From NCBI GenBank assembly GCA_022793195.1, contig JAAWCJ010000004.1, positions 1-61,421 of the forward strand: 61,421 bases of DNA, in the 5' to 3' direction. Position 1 is the stretch's first letter. Every line of letters begins with the position of its first letter. This DNA is from Lachnospiraceae bacterium (lineage in GTDB: Bacteria; Bacillota; Clostridia; Lachnospirales; Lachnospiraceae). Position numbers and translations under genes: made by a program. Shown one piece after another: positions 18,426 to 26,946 of this stretch. Under the pieces are notes generated by a model. It saw nothing but the letters and a program-made list of their open reading frames with translations, did no database searches and was not told where the DNA came from.

Positions 18426-18592
18426 AAGGTAGAGGTCGCGTTTTTCATCAGTATTCCGGCTGATATGCACAGGCATAGAGGAGGACGGGAGAAAGGGGAA
18501 AGCGCCGAAGGGACGAATAGCCTGGATAGGAGTTCCTGGGCATATGGTGAAAAACCATATGACTGTCATCCAGCCGGATGGAGCGCTACTAA
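18426..18592 (+). ncRNA. Lysine riboswitch (L box)
   Basis: The conserved pieces appear in order: AGGTAGAGGTCGCG (18427-18440), the AAAGCGCCGAAGGGACGAAT core, a CTGGG element, a hairpin with CATATGGTGAAAAACCATAT, then GACTGTCATC and GGATGGAGCGCTACT closing the multi-helix junction. It precedes dapA-dapB of lysine synthesis and is followed by an intrinsic terminator at 18641. Lysine binding should therefore favour premature termination. Confidence 0.9.
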
Positions 18593-18640
18593 AAAGATTT
18601 TTCGGCATGTGTTTTTATATGGTGTCGTCATTGAATTTAG

Positions 18641-18667
18641 AGAGCTGACTTCCGGTCAGCTCTTTTT
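18641..18667 (+). terminator. Attenuator terminator of the lysine riboswitch
   Basis: AGAGCTGAC (18641-18649) pairs perfectly with GTCAGCTCT (18655-18663) around a TTCCG loop, followed by TTTT. Its T-tract is also the first arm of the repeated hairpin at 18663. Confidence 0.85.
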
Positions 18668-18715
18668 GTTGTATAGGGAACTTTGCTCCCCATACGACAA
18701 AAAGCCCTTCGGGGG
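18663..18715 (+). repeat. Post-attenuator hairpin repeat, copy 1
   Basis: TTTTTGTTGTATAGGGA pairs with TCCCCATACGACAAAAA through a stem of about 17 bp with G-U pairs, and is followed by GCCCTTCGGGGG, a UUCG-tetraloop hairpin. It begins on the T-tract of the lysine attenuator. Related copies are at 32010, 44866, 52366, 52663 and 60467, all on the same strand. Confidence 0.85.
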
Positions 18716-18764
18716 ATCAAAAGTTTTTTGTAAAATGTGTTATATTTTAGAAGGAGGAAAACAA

Positions 18765-19655
18765 ATGGCAGTATTTAAAGGTGCAGGTGTGGCGATTGTC
18801 ACTCCGTTTTGTGAGGATGGGGCTGTAAACTATGATAAACTGACAGAGATTTTAGAGGAGCAGATTGCGGGAGGCACGGACAGTATTATTATATGTGGTA
18901 CGACAGGGGAGGCTTCGACTTTAAGCCATGAAGAACATTTAGATGTGATCGGGCATACGGTAAAGGTGGTAAATGGCCGGATTCCCGTGATCGCAGGAAC
19001 TGGTTCCAACAGTACGGAAACAGCAGTGTACCTTTCCGTGGAGGCGGAGAAACTGGGGGCAGATGCGTTACTTCAGGTGACTCCTTATTACAATAAAGCA
19101 ACACAGAAAGGCCTGATTGCCCATTTTAGTGCAGTGGCAAATGCGGTGAAGATTCCTGTTATTTTGTATAATGTGCCCAGCCGTACCGGTTGCAACATTC
19201 TTCCCGAGACGGCAGTTTACCTGGCAAAAAATGTTCCCAATATTGTGGGAATTAAAGAAGCCTGCGGGAATATTTCCCAGATTGCAAAATTAGCACAGCT
19301 GGCGGACGGTTGTATTGATATTTATTCAGGGAATGACGATCAGGTTGTACCGATTCTTTCGCTGGGTGGCCTGGGTGTGATTTCTGTACTTTCCAATGTA
19401 GCTCCGAAGCAGACGCACGATATGGTGATGTCTTATTTAGAAGGGAATGTGGCAGAAAGTAGAAAAATGCAGCTGGAGGCCCTTCCGCTTATTGATGCCT
19501 TATTCTGTGAGGTAAATCCGATTCCTGTCAAGACGGCCATGAACCTTATGGGGAAGGAATGTGGCCCTTTGCGTGGTCCGCTGTCACCGATGGAACCTCA
19601 GAATGTGGAACGGTTAAAGGCAGCCATGGAAGGTTACGGACTTCAGGTGGTATAG
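18765..19655 (+). CDS. dapA: 4-hydroxy-tetrahydrodipicolinate synthase
   Basis: The 296-residue TIM-barrel enzyme condenses pyruvate and aspartate semialdehyde, the first committed step of the lysine/diaminopimelate pathway. Its dipicolinate branch also feeds the spore. Signatures are GTTGEASTLSHEEH, YYNKATQKGL with the catalytic Tyr, and NIVGIKEACGN with the Schiff-base Lys. The start is ATG 18765 behind AGAAGGAGG; a longer upstream frame runs through the riboswitch and is not coding. It is the first gene of the riboswitch-controlled operon and dapB follows after 34 bases. Confidence 0.95.
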   Translation: MAVFKGAGVAIVTPFCEDGAVNYDKLTEILEEQIAGGTDSIIICGTTGEASTLSHEEHLDVIGHTVKVVNGRIPVIAGTGSNSTETAVYLSVEAEKLGADALLQVTPYYNKATQKGLIAHFSAVANAVKIPVILYNVPSRTGCNILPETAVYLAKNVPNIVGIKEACGNISQIAKLAQLADGCIDIYSGNDDQVVPILSLGGLGVISVLSNVAPKQTHDMVMSYLEGNVAESRKMQLEALPLIDALFCEVNPIPVKTAMNLMGKECGPLRGPLSPMEPQNVERLKAAMEGYGLQVV

Positions 19656-19689
19656 ATAAAAAGGAAAAATTACGGGAGGTTTCCAAATC

Positions 19690-20445
19690 ATGATACGAGC
19701 GATTATGCATGGATGCAATGGCCACATGGGGCAGGTAATTACCGGTTTGGCGGCAGAAGACGGTGAACTTGAGATTGTGGCAGGGATTGATTTATCGGAT
19801 CATATTAAAAATGCGTATCCGGTTTTTAAGACCCTGGAAGAATGTGATGTGGAGGCAGATGTGATTATTGATTTCTGTTCCGCAAAGGCGGTGGATGGTT
19901 TGCTTGCCTACAGTGTGGAAAAGAAAATCCCGGTGGTAGTGTGCACGACCGGCCTTTCGGAAGCACAGGTGGAAAAGGTCAGGGAAGCTTCGGCCTCTGT
20001 GGCGGTTCTTAAATCAGCTAATATGTCTCTGGGAATCAATATGCTTTTGAAACTTTTAAAAGAGGCAGCGCTTACACTGGCCCCCGCCGGTTTTGACATG
20101 GAGATTGTAGAGCGCCACCACAATCAGAAGGTTGATGCACCCAGCGGAACAGCGCTGGCCCTGGCAGATTCCATGAATGAAGCGCTGGATCATGGATATT
20201 CGTATAAATATGACCGTTCAAAAGAACGGATGAAACGTTCCAAAGCGGAGATCGGCATCAGCGCTGTCCGCGGTGGGAATATTGTGGGAGAACATGAGGT
20301 TATCTTTGCGGGGACGGATGAAGTGATCGAATTTAAGCATACGGCATATTCCAAAGCGGTATTTGCAAAAGGAGCCCTTGAGGCGGCAAAATTTTTGGCC
20401 GGGAAGCCTGCCGGATTTTATGATATGAGCGATGTAATCGGTTGA
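19690..20445 (+). CDS. dapB: 4-hydroxy-tetrahydrodipicolinate reductase
   Basis: The 251-residue enzyme reduces the DapA product with NAD(P)H. The nucleotide-binding start IMHGCNGHMGQVI and the catalytic ERHHNQKVDAPSGTAL are intact, and the length is typical. It lies 34 bases after dapA with GGGAGG before its ATG, so both genes share lysine-riboswitch control. Confidence 0.95.
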   Translation: MIRAIMHGCNGHMGQVITGLAAEDGELEIVAGIDLSDHIKNAYPVFKTLEECDVEADVIIDFCSAKAVDGLLAYSVEKKIPVVVCTTGLSEAQVEKVREASASVAVLKSANMSLGINMLLKLLKEAALTLAPAGFDMEIVERHHNQKVDAPSGTALALADSMNEALDHGYSYKYDRSKERMKRSKAEIGISAVRGGNIVGEHEVIFAGTDEVIEFKHTAYSKAVFAKGALEAAKFLAGKPAGFYDMSDVIG

Positions 20446-20540
20446 TATCCCCAGTCTTTATATGGAAAAATTTTACAAATTAGTTTTCGTGCTTCCTGCA
20501 CATATTATAAGTAGAAAATGTGTAAGAAGGAGAGAAAGCT

Positions 20541-20921
20541 ATGAAAACAAAACGTTTTTTGACTGCAGCGGCGCTGCTTTTGCTGACGGCTGTTTTGCTG
20601 CTTGCCGGCTGTGGCTGGGGAAAGAAAGACGACAAAGAAACCACCAATGGCGCTGAGACCCATGAGTCAGCCAGTGGCGAAAGTGGAAGCAACGGCACTT
20701 CAGACAAGAATGATGGCCAAAGCGGTGCAGAGACGAAGAATGACAACAGTACCAGTGCAACAAGTGGAGCCGGAACCACCGGAACAAGTGGAGCCGGAAC
20801 CACCGGTACAAGTGGAGCTGGAACAAGCGGAGCTTTGGACGATGTCGGCGATGACGTCAGCAAGGCCATTGATGATGTGGGCAATGATTTGAGCCGCGGC
20901 CTTGAGGATGCCACAGAGTAA
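20541..20921 (+). CDS. Small low-complexity lipoprotein
   Basis: The 126-residue protein has a lipoprotein signal peptide (MKTKRFLTAAALLLLTAVLL, then LAGC with the lipidated Cys24). A Gly/Ser/Thr/Asp-rich linker with three copies of an 8-residue TSGAGTTG-type repeat follows, and it ends in an acidic helix (DDVGDDVSKAIDDVGNDLSR). Only the export signal can be assigned; it may be a surface spacer. It has its own AGAAGGAGAG site 96 bases after dapB and is followed by a terminator. Confidence 0.75.
   Translation: MKTKRFLTAAALLLLTAVLLLAGCGWGKKDDKETTNGAETHESASGESGSNGTSDKNDGQSGAETKNDNSTSATSGAGTTGTSGAGTTGTSGAGTSGALDDVGDDVSKAIDDVGNDLSRGLEDATE
20760..20831 (+). repeat. 24-bp tandem repeat, three units
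   Basis: Units at 20760-20783, 20784-20807 and 20808-20831 begin ACAAGTGGAGC. The first two are identical except for the last base and the third has diverged. They encode the TSGAGTTG repeats of the lipoprotein and could change number by slippage. Confidence 0.85.
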
Positions 20922-20985
20922 CCATATCAGGAAAAGGAACCATGCAGAAATATTTGCTGCATACGGCCCGAAAAGACAGGATAAA

Positions 20986-21036
20986 AATAAAATTGGCTGC
21001 ATCTGCTGATGGGATGCGGCCAATTTTATTGAATTT
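20986..21036 (+). terminator. Terminator after the lipoprotein gene
   Basis: An 18-bp stem pairs 20986-21003 (AATAAAATTGGCTGCATC) with 21013-21030 (GATGCGGCCAATTTTATT), with a 9-nt loop. The A/T-rich stem base lets it act in both directions. Confidence 0.8.
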
Positions 21037-21100
21037 TGCGGTTGCGTTATCAATGGCCTTATATTATAATTTACTCGTGTTTTAAGGAAAGGATGGCCTT

Positions 21101-22540
21101 ATGAGAGAACAGCCCTGGGGGGAAGATGAGAAGTTGCGCGAAGAGTGCGGCGTGTTTGGCATTTATGATTTTGACGGAAATGATGTGTCTCATACCATTT
21201 ATTATGGCCTTTTATCTCTTCAGCATCGCGGGCAGGAAAGCTGCGGCATCGCTGTCAGTGACACGGCAGGCCCCAAAGGCAGGGTGAAGACTTATAAAGG
21301 AATGGGGTTAGTTGGAGAGGTCTTTACGGCGGACAACCTGGCAGGGCTTGGCCATGGAAATATCGGCGTTGGCCATGTCCGTTATTCCACGGCAGGGGCC
21401 AGCATCAGGGAGAATGCACAACCGCTGGTTCTAAATTATATCAAAGGAACGCTGGCCCTGGCCCACAATGGAAACCTGGTAAATACGCCGGAGCTTAAAC
21501 GGGAGCTGGAGCACGACGGAGCGATTTTCCAGACCACCATTGACTCTGAGATAATGGCATACCATATTGCCAGGGCGAGGGTTCATTCCGGGAGTGCGGA
21601 GGAAGCCGTGAAACTGGCAATGAGGAAAGTGGTGGGGGCATATTCCCTGGTGATTATGAGTCCGCGGAAGCTGATAGGAGTCCGTGACCCTTTTGGGTTT
21701 AAACCTCTGTGTATCGGAAAAAGAGGTAATGCCTATCTTCTGTCCTCAGAGTCTTGCGCCCTGGATACGGTGGGGGCAGAGTTTGTGCGGGATGTGCGCC
21801 CGGGAGAGATTGTGTGCATTACCAGGGACGGAATTCTTTCTGATAGTAGTCTATGTCTTCCGCCGGAGCGGGAGGCAAGGTGTGTTTTTGAATATATTTA
21901 TTTTGCAAGGCCGGATACGAAAATTGACGGAGTCAGTGTGTATCATGCCAGGGTGGCAGCAGGCCGTTTCCTGGCCAAAGACCATCCCGCAGAGGCTGAT
22001 TTGGTGGTCGGCGTCCCGGAGTCAGGAAACGCGGCGGCACAAGGGTATGCCCAAGAGTCCGGTATTCCGTATGGAACGGCTTTCGTAAAAAACAGCTATG
22101 TGGGACGGACCTTTATTAAGCCCAGCCAGGAAAGCCGGGAATCCGGCGTACAGGTAAAGCTCAATGTGTTAAAAGAAGCCGTCGTGGGAAAACGGGTGGT
22201 AATGGTGGATGATTCCATTGTCAGGGGAACGACTTGCAGGCGGATTGTGAAGATGCTGAGGGCCGCCGGGGCGAAGGAAGTGCATGTGAGGATTTCTGCG
22301 CCGCCCTTTCTCCATCCCTGCTATTTTGGCACAGATATCCCGTCGGAAGATCATCTGATTGCCCATGGAAAAAATGTGGAAGAGATCAGGGAAGCGCTGG
22401 AAGCGGATAGCCTGGGGTATCTGGAAATTCCGAGACTTTCTCAGATGGCAGACGGCCTTCCGGTGTGTAGCGCCTGTTTCAGTGGAAAATATCCCATTGC
22501 GCCTCCCGGGGAGGATATCCGCGGGGATTACATAAAATAA
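21101..22540 (+). CDS. purF: Amidophosphoribosyltransferase
   Basis: The 479-residue enzyme makes phosphoribosylamine from PRPP and glutamine, the first step of purine synthesis. A short propeptide precedes EECGVFGIYDF, where Cys16 is the Ntn-hydrolase nucleophile. GLLSLQHRGQESCGI follows, and the PRPP loop VVMVDDSIVRGTT is near residue 367. The C-terminal VCSACFSGKYP fits the Fe-S-type B. subtilis-like form. It heads the purF-purB-purA series, with purB starting 54 bases later. Confidence 0.95.
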   Translation: MREQPWGEDEKLREECGVFGIYDFDGNDVSHTIYYGLLSLQHRGQESCGIAVSDTAGPKGRVKTYKGMGLVGEVFTADNLAGLGHGNIGVGHVRYSTAGASIRENAQPLVLNYIKGTLALAHNGNLVNTPELKRELEHDGAIFQTTIDSEIMAYHIARARVHSGSAEEAVKLAMRKVVGAYSLVIMSPRKLIGVRDPFGFKPLCIGKRGNAYLLSSESCALDTVGAEFVRDVRPGEIVCITRDGILSDSSLCLPPEREARCVFEYIYFARPDTKIDGVSVYHARVAAGRFLAKDHPAEADLVVGVPESGNAAAQGYAQESGIPYGTAFVKNSYVGRTFIKPSQESRESGVQVKLNVLKEAVVGKRVVMVDDSIVRGTTCRRIVKMLRAAGAKEVHVRISAPPFLHPCYFGTDIPSEDHLIAHGKNVEEIREALEADSLGYLEIPRLSQMADGLPVCSACFSGKYPIAPPGEDIRGDYIK

Positions 22541-22594
22541 CTGTAAAAACGCAGAAGATGTTGTGTGAACGGTGAATTTGGAAAGGAAACCATT

Positions 22595-24025
22595 ATGTAC
22601 GACAGATATCAAAGCCCTTTATCGGAGCGCTATGCCAGTAAGGAAATGCAGTATATTTTTTCACCGGACAAAAAATTCCGGACATGGAGGAAACTTTGGA
22701 TTGCCCTTGCGGAGGCAGAGCATGAGCTGGGGCTTCCTGTGACCAGGGAGCAGATTGAGGAGCTTAAGGCTCATCAGGATGATATCAATTATGAGGTGGC
22801 GAAACAGAGGGAAAAAGAGGTGCGCCATGACGTCATGTCCCATGTGTATGCATATGGAGTCCAGTGTCCCGGTGCAAAGGGAATCATCCATTTGGGTGCC
22901 ACATCCTGCTATGTGGGGGACAATACGGACATCATTATCATGACAGAAGCCCTCAGGCTGGTTCGGAAAAAACTGGTCAATGTTATCCATGAGTTAGCCG
23001 CGTTTGCAGACCAGTATAAAGCTCAGCCCACCCTGGCGTTTACCCATTTCCAGCCGGCCCAGCCAACTACGGTGGGGAAGCGGGCCTCCCTGTGGCTGCA
23101 GGATTTGACCATGGATTTGGAAGATGTGGATTACGTGCTGGGAACCATGAAGCTTTTGGGCTCCAAAGGGACCACCGGGACCCAGGCCAGTTTCCTGGAG
23201 CTTTTTGACGGCGATCATGAAAAAGTAAAACAGGTGGATAAAAAGATTGCTGAGAAAATGGGCTTTGACGGCTGCTACAGCGTGTCAGGTCAGACTTATT
23301 CCCGAAAAGTGGACAGCCGGGTACTGAATGTGCTGGCGGGCATTGCCCAGAGCGCCCATAAGTTTTCCAATGATATCAGGCTTTTGCAGCATTTGAAGGA
23401 GGTTGAAGAACCTTTTGAGAAAAGCCAGATCGGCTCGTCGGCCATGGCTTATAAGCGAAACCCCATGCGCAGCGAGCGGATGGCATCTTTGGCGGATTAT
23501 GTGATGGCGGATGCCATGAATCCCATGCTGGTGGCGTCAACCCAATGGTTTGAGCGGACTTTGGATGATTCCGCAAATAAACGCCTCAGTATTCCGGAAG
23601 GCTTTTTGGCCGTGGACGGAATTCTGGATTTATACTTAAATGTGGTGGACGGACTGGTGGTTTATCCCAAGGTCATTGAAAAAAGGCTTCAGTCGGAGCT
23701 GCCTTTTATGGCTACGGAAAACATCATGATGGATGCCGTGAAGGCCGGAGGAGACAGACAGGAGCTTCATGAGAAAATCCGTACCTTATCTATGGAAGCA
23801 GGGCGGAATGTAAAAGTCAACGGCCGGGAGAACAATTTGTTGGAGCTGATTGCGGCTGACCCCGCTTTTAATATGAGCCTTTCGGAACTTGAAAAGACCA
23901 TGGACCCTTCCCGGTATGTGGGACGGTCTGCAGAACAGGTGGAAGAGTTCCTGTCAGAGGTGGTTGCGCCGATTCTGGAAGCAAATAAAGAGGTTCTCGG
24001 CGTTAAAGCGGAAATCAATGTATAA
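22595..24025 (+). CDS. purB: Adenylosuccinate lyase
   Basis: The 476-residue enzyme releases fumarate from SAICAR and from adenylosuccinate. The superfamily signature reads SSAMAYKRNPMRSERM, and the catalytic region HLGATSCYVGDNTD is present. ATG 22595 follows GGAAAGGAAAC at a normal distance; the frame extends 10 codons upstream but without a ribosome binding site. It lies between purF and purA, with purA 17 bases downstream. Confidence 0.94.
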   Translation: MYDRYQSPLSERYASKEMQYIFSPDKKFRTWRKLWIALAEAEHELGLPVTREQIEELKAHQDDINYEVAKQREKEVRHDVMSHVYAYGVQCPGAKGIIHLGATSCYVGDNTDIIIMTEALRLVRKKLVNVIHELAAFADQYKAQPTLAFTHFQPAQPTTVGKRASLWLQDLTMDLEDVDYVLGTMKLLGSKGTTGTQASFLELFDGDHEKVKQVDKKIAEKMGFDGCYSVSGQTYSRKVDSRVLNVLAGIAQSAHKFSNDIRLLQHLKEVEEPFEKSQIGSSAMAYKRNPMRSERMASLADYVMADAMNPMLVASTQWFERTLDDSANKRLSIPEGFLAVDGILDLYLNVVDGLVVYPKVIEKRLQSELPFMATENIMMDAVKAGGDRQELHEKIRTLSMEAGRNVKVNGRENNLLELIAADPAFNMSLSELEKTMDPSRYVGRSAEQVEEFLSEVVAPILEANKEVLGVKAEINV

Positions 24026-24042
24026 TTGCAGGAGGAGAAAAA

Positions 24043-25332
24043 ATGGTAAGAGCGGTTGTAGGGGCCAACTGGGGCGATGAGGGAAAAGGCAAGATTACGG
24101 ACATGCTGGCTGAGGAATCTGATATTATAATCCGGTTCCAGGGCGGCAGCAATGCGGGCCACACCATTGTCAATGATTATGGCAAATTTGCATTGCATTT
24201 GCTTCCTTCCGGCGTTTTTTATAATCATACCACCAGTATTATCGGTAACGGTGTGGCATTAAATATTCCTTATCTGCTAAAGGAGATTAAAGCCCTGGAG
24301 GAAAAAGGCGTACCTACTCCGAAGGTTCTTGTATCCGACAGGGCGCAGATCATGATGCCTTACCATATGCTTTTAGATGCCTGTGAGGAGGCGCGTCTGG
24401 CAGGAAAATCTTTCGGTTCCACCAAATCGGGAATCGCGCCTTTTTACTCTGATAAATATGCGAAAATCGGTTTTCAGGTAAGCGAGCTCTTCGGCTGCCC
24501 GGAGGCATTGAAAGACAAGGTAAAAAATGTCTGTACTTTGAAAAATGTAATGCTTGTGAACCTGTATAACCAGCCGGCCCTGGATCCGGAAGAGGTTTTT
24601 GGAACTTTGATGGAATATAAGGAGATGATAGCTCCTTACGTCTGCGATGTTTCCGCATATCTTGACAAGGCCATAAAAGAGGGGAAAAATATCCTTTTAG
24701 AAGGGCAGTTGGGTTCCCTGAAAGATCCGGATCATGGCATTTATCCCATGGTGACATCCTCATCCACACTGGCTGCTTATGGCGCCATTGGGGCGGGGAT
24801 CCCCCCTTATGAGATTAAAAACATTACAACAGTTGTAAAAGCTTATTCCAGCGCTGTGGGTGCAGGAGCCTTTGTCAGTGAGCTTTTCGGAGAAGAAGCA
24901 CAGGAGCTTCGCGACCGGGGTGGAGACGGAGGAGAATACGGCGTCACCACAGGGCGTCCCAGAAGAGTGGGGTGGTTTGATGCAGTGGCCAGCCGCTATG
25001 GATGCCGGGTACAGGGAGCGACGGAAGCTGTTTTGACGGTCCTGGATGTATTGGGGTATCTGGATGAGATTCCCATCTGTGTGGGATATGAGTTTGACGG
25101 GAAAATCACCAAAGATTTCCCGGTTACGTCCATGCTGGAATACTGCAAGCCGGTTTATAAGACCCTTCCCGGCTGGAAATGCAATATCCGCGGGATTCGC
25201 AACTATGAGGAACTTCCGGAGAACTGCCGGAATTATATCGAAGAGATCGAAAGGGAGCTTGGTGTGCCTGTGACGATGGTGTCCAACGGCCCCGGAAGAA
25301 ACGAGATCATAAAGAGGACTCCCCTCATCTGA
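24043..25332 (+). CDS. purA: Adenylosuccinate synthetase
   Basis: The 429-residue enzyme joins IMP and aspartate with GTP to give adenylosuccinate. The N-terminus has the P-loop-like GANWGDEGKGKITD and GGSNAGHTIV, and the later TTGRPRRVGWFD is the usual signature. The length is full. It starts 17 bases after purB behind GCAGGAGG, so translation is likely operonic. A terminator follows at 25355. Confidence 0.95.
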   Translation: MVRAVVGANWGDEGKGKITDMLAEESDIIIRFQGGSNAGHTIVNDYGKFALHLLPSGVFYNHTTSIIGNGVALNIPYLLKEIKALEEKGVPTPKVLVSDRAQIMMPYHMLLDACEEARLAGKSFGSTKSGIAPFYSDKYAKIGFQVSELFGCPEALKDKVKNVCTLKNVMLVNLYNQPALDPEEVFGTLMEYKEMIAPYVCDVSAYLDKAIKEGKNILLEGQLGSLKDPDHGIYPMVTSSSTLAAYGAIGAGIPPYEIKNITTVVKAYSSAVGAGAFVSELFGEEAQELRDRGGDGGEYGVTTGRPRRVGWFDAVASRYGCRVQGATEAVLTVLDVLGYLDEIPICVGYEFDGKITKDFPVTSMLEYCKPVYKTLPGWKCNIRGIRNYEELPENCRNYIEEIERELGVPVTMVSNGPGRNEIIKRTPLI

Positions 25333-25354
25333 AGGCAGGAGCCAAAGGAGGCAT

Positions 25355-25383
25355 AAGCGTCGGGAAACATTCCGGCGCTTTTT
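25355..25383 (+). terminator. Terminator after purA
   Basis: AAGCGTCGGGA (25355-25365) pairs with TCCGGCGCTT (25371-25380), including G-U pairs, followed by TTTTT. It ends the purF-purB-purA unit just before the HAD gene. Confidence 0.7.
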
Positions 25384-25406
25384 CCACACAAGACGCAGGA
25401 GGAACT

Positions 25407-26024
25407 ATGGTACATACATTGATTTTTGATATTGGAAACGTGCTGGCGGATTTTAACTGGAGATCTTATCTGAATAGCTGGAAACTTCCGGCCAAAGAAC
25501 ATGAGATTGTGGAGCAGGCGTTATTCCTGAGTCCCATGTGGAAAGAAGTGGACCGGGGACAGTTACCGGATGAGGAAATTTTATCCATCATATGCAGGGA
25601 AGCGCCAGGATATGAAAACCTGATCCGCGAAATTTACGCAGGGGCGGCTGTGGCAGTCAGTGAAAATGATTATGCGCCGGGACTTTTGAAACAGTTAAAA
25701 GAACAGGGATATCGGATTTATGTCCTTTCCAATTATGGAAAAACTTTTTATGAACAGCGCTTATCCAGTTTTAAGTTTTTGGAATACACAGACGGGCAGG
25801 TGATTTCTTATCAGGAGAAGCATATTAAGCCGGAACCGGAGATATATAAAACGCTGCTTTCCAGATATGGAATCATTCCGGAAGAAGCGGTCTTTTTTGA
25901 CGACCTTCCGGCAAATCTGGAAGCAGCGAAAAAGTTTGGTATTCATACGGTTCAGGTGACGGGGTATGAATCCATTGTGAAAGGCTTAGGGCAGTTTGGA
26001 ATCAGGTTGTCAGACTGCTTTTAA
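25407..26024 (+). CDS. HAD-family phosphatase
   Basis: The 205-residue HAD subfamily IA hydrolase starts with motif I FDIGNVLADF. In that motif the second Asp of DxD is replaced by Asn in the common DIGNV form. Motif II is YVLSNYG, and HIKPEPEIYKTLLSRYGI and FFDDLPANLEAAKKFG carry motifs III and IV. It probably dephosphorylates a small sugar phosphate or nucleotide; the substrate is unknown. It starts after AGGAGGAACT and its 3' end overlaps mecA by 15 bases in convergent orientation. Confidence 0.85.
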   Translation: MVHTLIFDIGNVLADFNWRSYLNSWKLPAKEHEIVEQALFLSPMWKEVDRGQLPDEEILSIICREAPGYENLIREIYAGAAVAVSENDYAPGLLKQLKEQGYRIYVLSNYGKTFYEQRLSSFKFLEYTDGQVISYQEKHIKPEPEIYKTLLSRYGIIPEEAVFFDDLPANLEAAKKFGIHTVQVTGYESIVKGLGQFGIRLSDCF

Positions 26025-26702
26025 AATCTGTAAAGCCAGCCCTTCGATGATCAGGTCAAAATGCTCCTGGTAATAAGCCTCACTGGCATAGGTGCCCTTT
26101 ATGCGGGAACCAAATTCCGAAAGAGTATTGAGCACCCTGGCAAATTCATCCTCTTTGTAGCCCTGGCGGCTGATCACCAGAAAATATTCCTTCGTTGCCG
26201 GATTCCGGTACAGGGAATTGTGGCCATCAAAAGAAGCTTCCAGCACTTCGGCAGCCTGGGAGACGTGATCCAGAGAACGAAAATGGAAAATACGTAAATC
26301 CTCGGAAGAAGACGCCTCTTTTGGTTCGTCAGAAGGAGCGGCAAGATCCGGGGCCGACGCGCCTTCCAAAGTAAAAGGAATGGAAGGATCATCTCCTGCA
26401 CCATCCTCCTCGGAACCAGGAGAAAATTTGGCAAATCTGGTGTCCAGTTCTTCCGGGTCATCCACTTTTGTGATAATCAGCATGATGCTGTCGGTGGACA
26501 GCGGGATGGCTTCTACCATCAGAGGGTTATCTTCGGCATCAAAGCCAAAATCATTGAAGGCCTGCTGCATCATTTCCCGAAACAGGTTGCGGGCCTTTGT
26601 ACTGCCGTAGGCCAGTTCCCCAAGGTTGAGCTGGCGGTCGGTCAGGTCATTGCTATTGAGAGTACAGCGTATTTGGTTTTCACTGATTTTTTCTATTTTC
26701 AA
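26010..26702 (-). CDS. mecA: Adaptor protein MecA
   Basis: The 230-residue protein has the N-terminal MecA domain (MKIEKISENQIRCTLNSNDL, then RNLFREMMQQAFNDFGF), an acidic Pro/Ser-rich linker (about 95-140) and the C-terminal domain (RIFHFRSLDHVSQAAEVL). MecA adaptors deliver substrates to ClpC/ClpP and regulate competence in Bacillus. Here it is a single gene, divergent from purL and convergent with the HAD gene. Confidence 0.92.
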   Translation of the reverse strand: MKIEKISENQIRCTLNSNDLTDRQLNLGELAYGSTKARNLFREMMQQAFNDFGFDAEDNPLMVEAIPLSTDSIMLIITKVDDPEELDTRFAKFSPGSEEDGAGDDPSIPFTLEGASAPDLAAPSDEPKEASSSEDLRIFHFRSLDHVSQAAEVLEASFDGHNSLYRNPATKEYFLVISRQGYKEDEFARVLNTLSEFGSRIKGTYASEAYYQEHFDLIIEGLALQILKAV

Positions 26703-26946
26703 TCGTATTCACTTCCTGTCTGAAATATATTATGGCTGGCTTTAGTATATACAATACGGCCGCAGATGTAAAGTGTGATTTTCCTGATTGCAGAAAGAAT
26801 GTGGAAACTTAAATGGCGGCAGAATTGACTTTCCATAAAAAATGAAATATGATATGGAAGAAGCGGTCAGGCGCCACTGACGCGCGGCGATTGCGTGGCA
26901 GGATTCTGTTTATATAAAGTATAAAGCACAATACATGGAGGTATCT

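Noticed and set aside
18465..18764. N-terminal extension of the dapA frame
   Set aside because: It runs through the lysine riboswitch and attenuator; the real start has an AGGAGG site at 18765.
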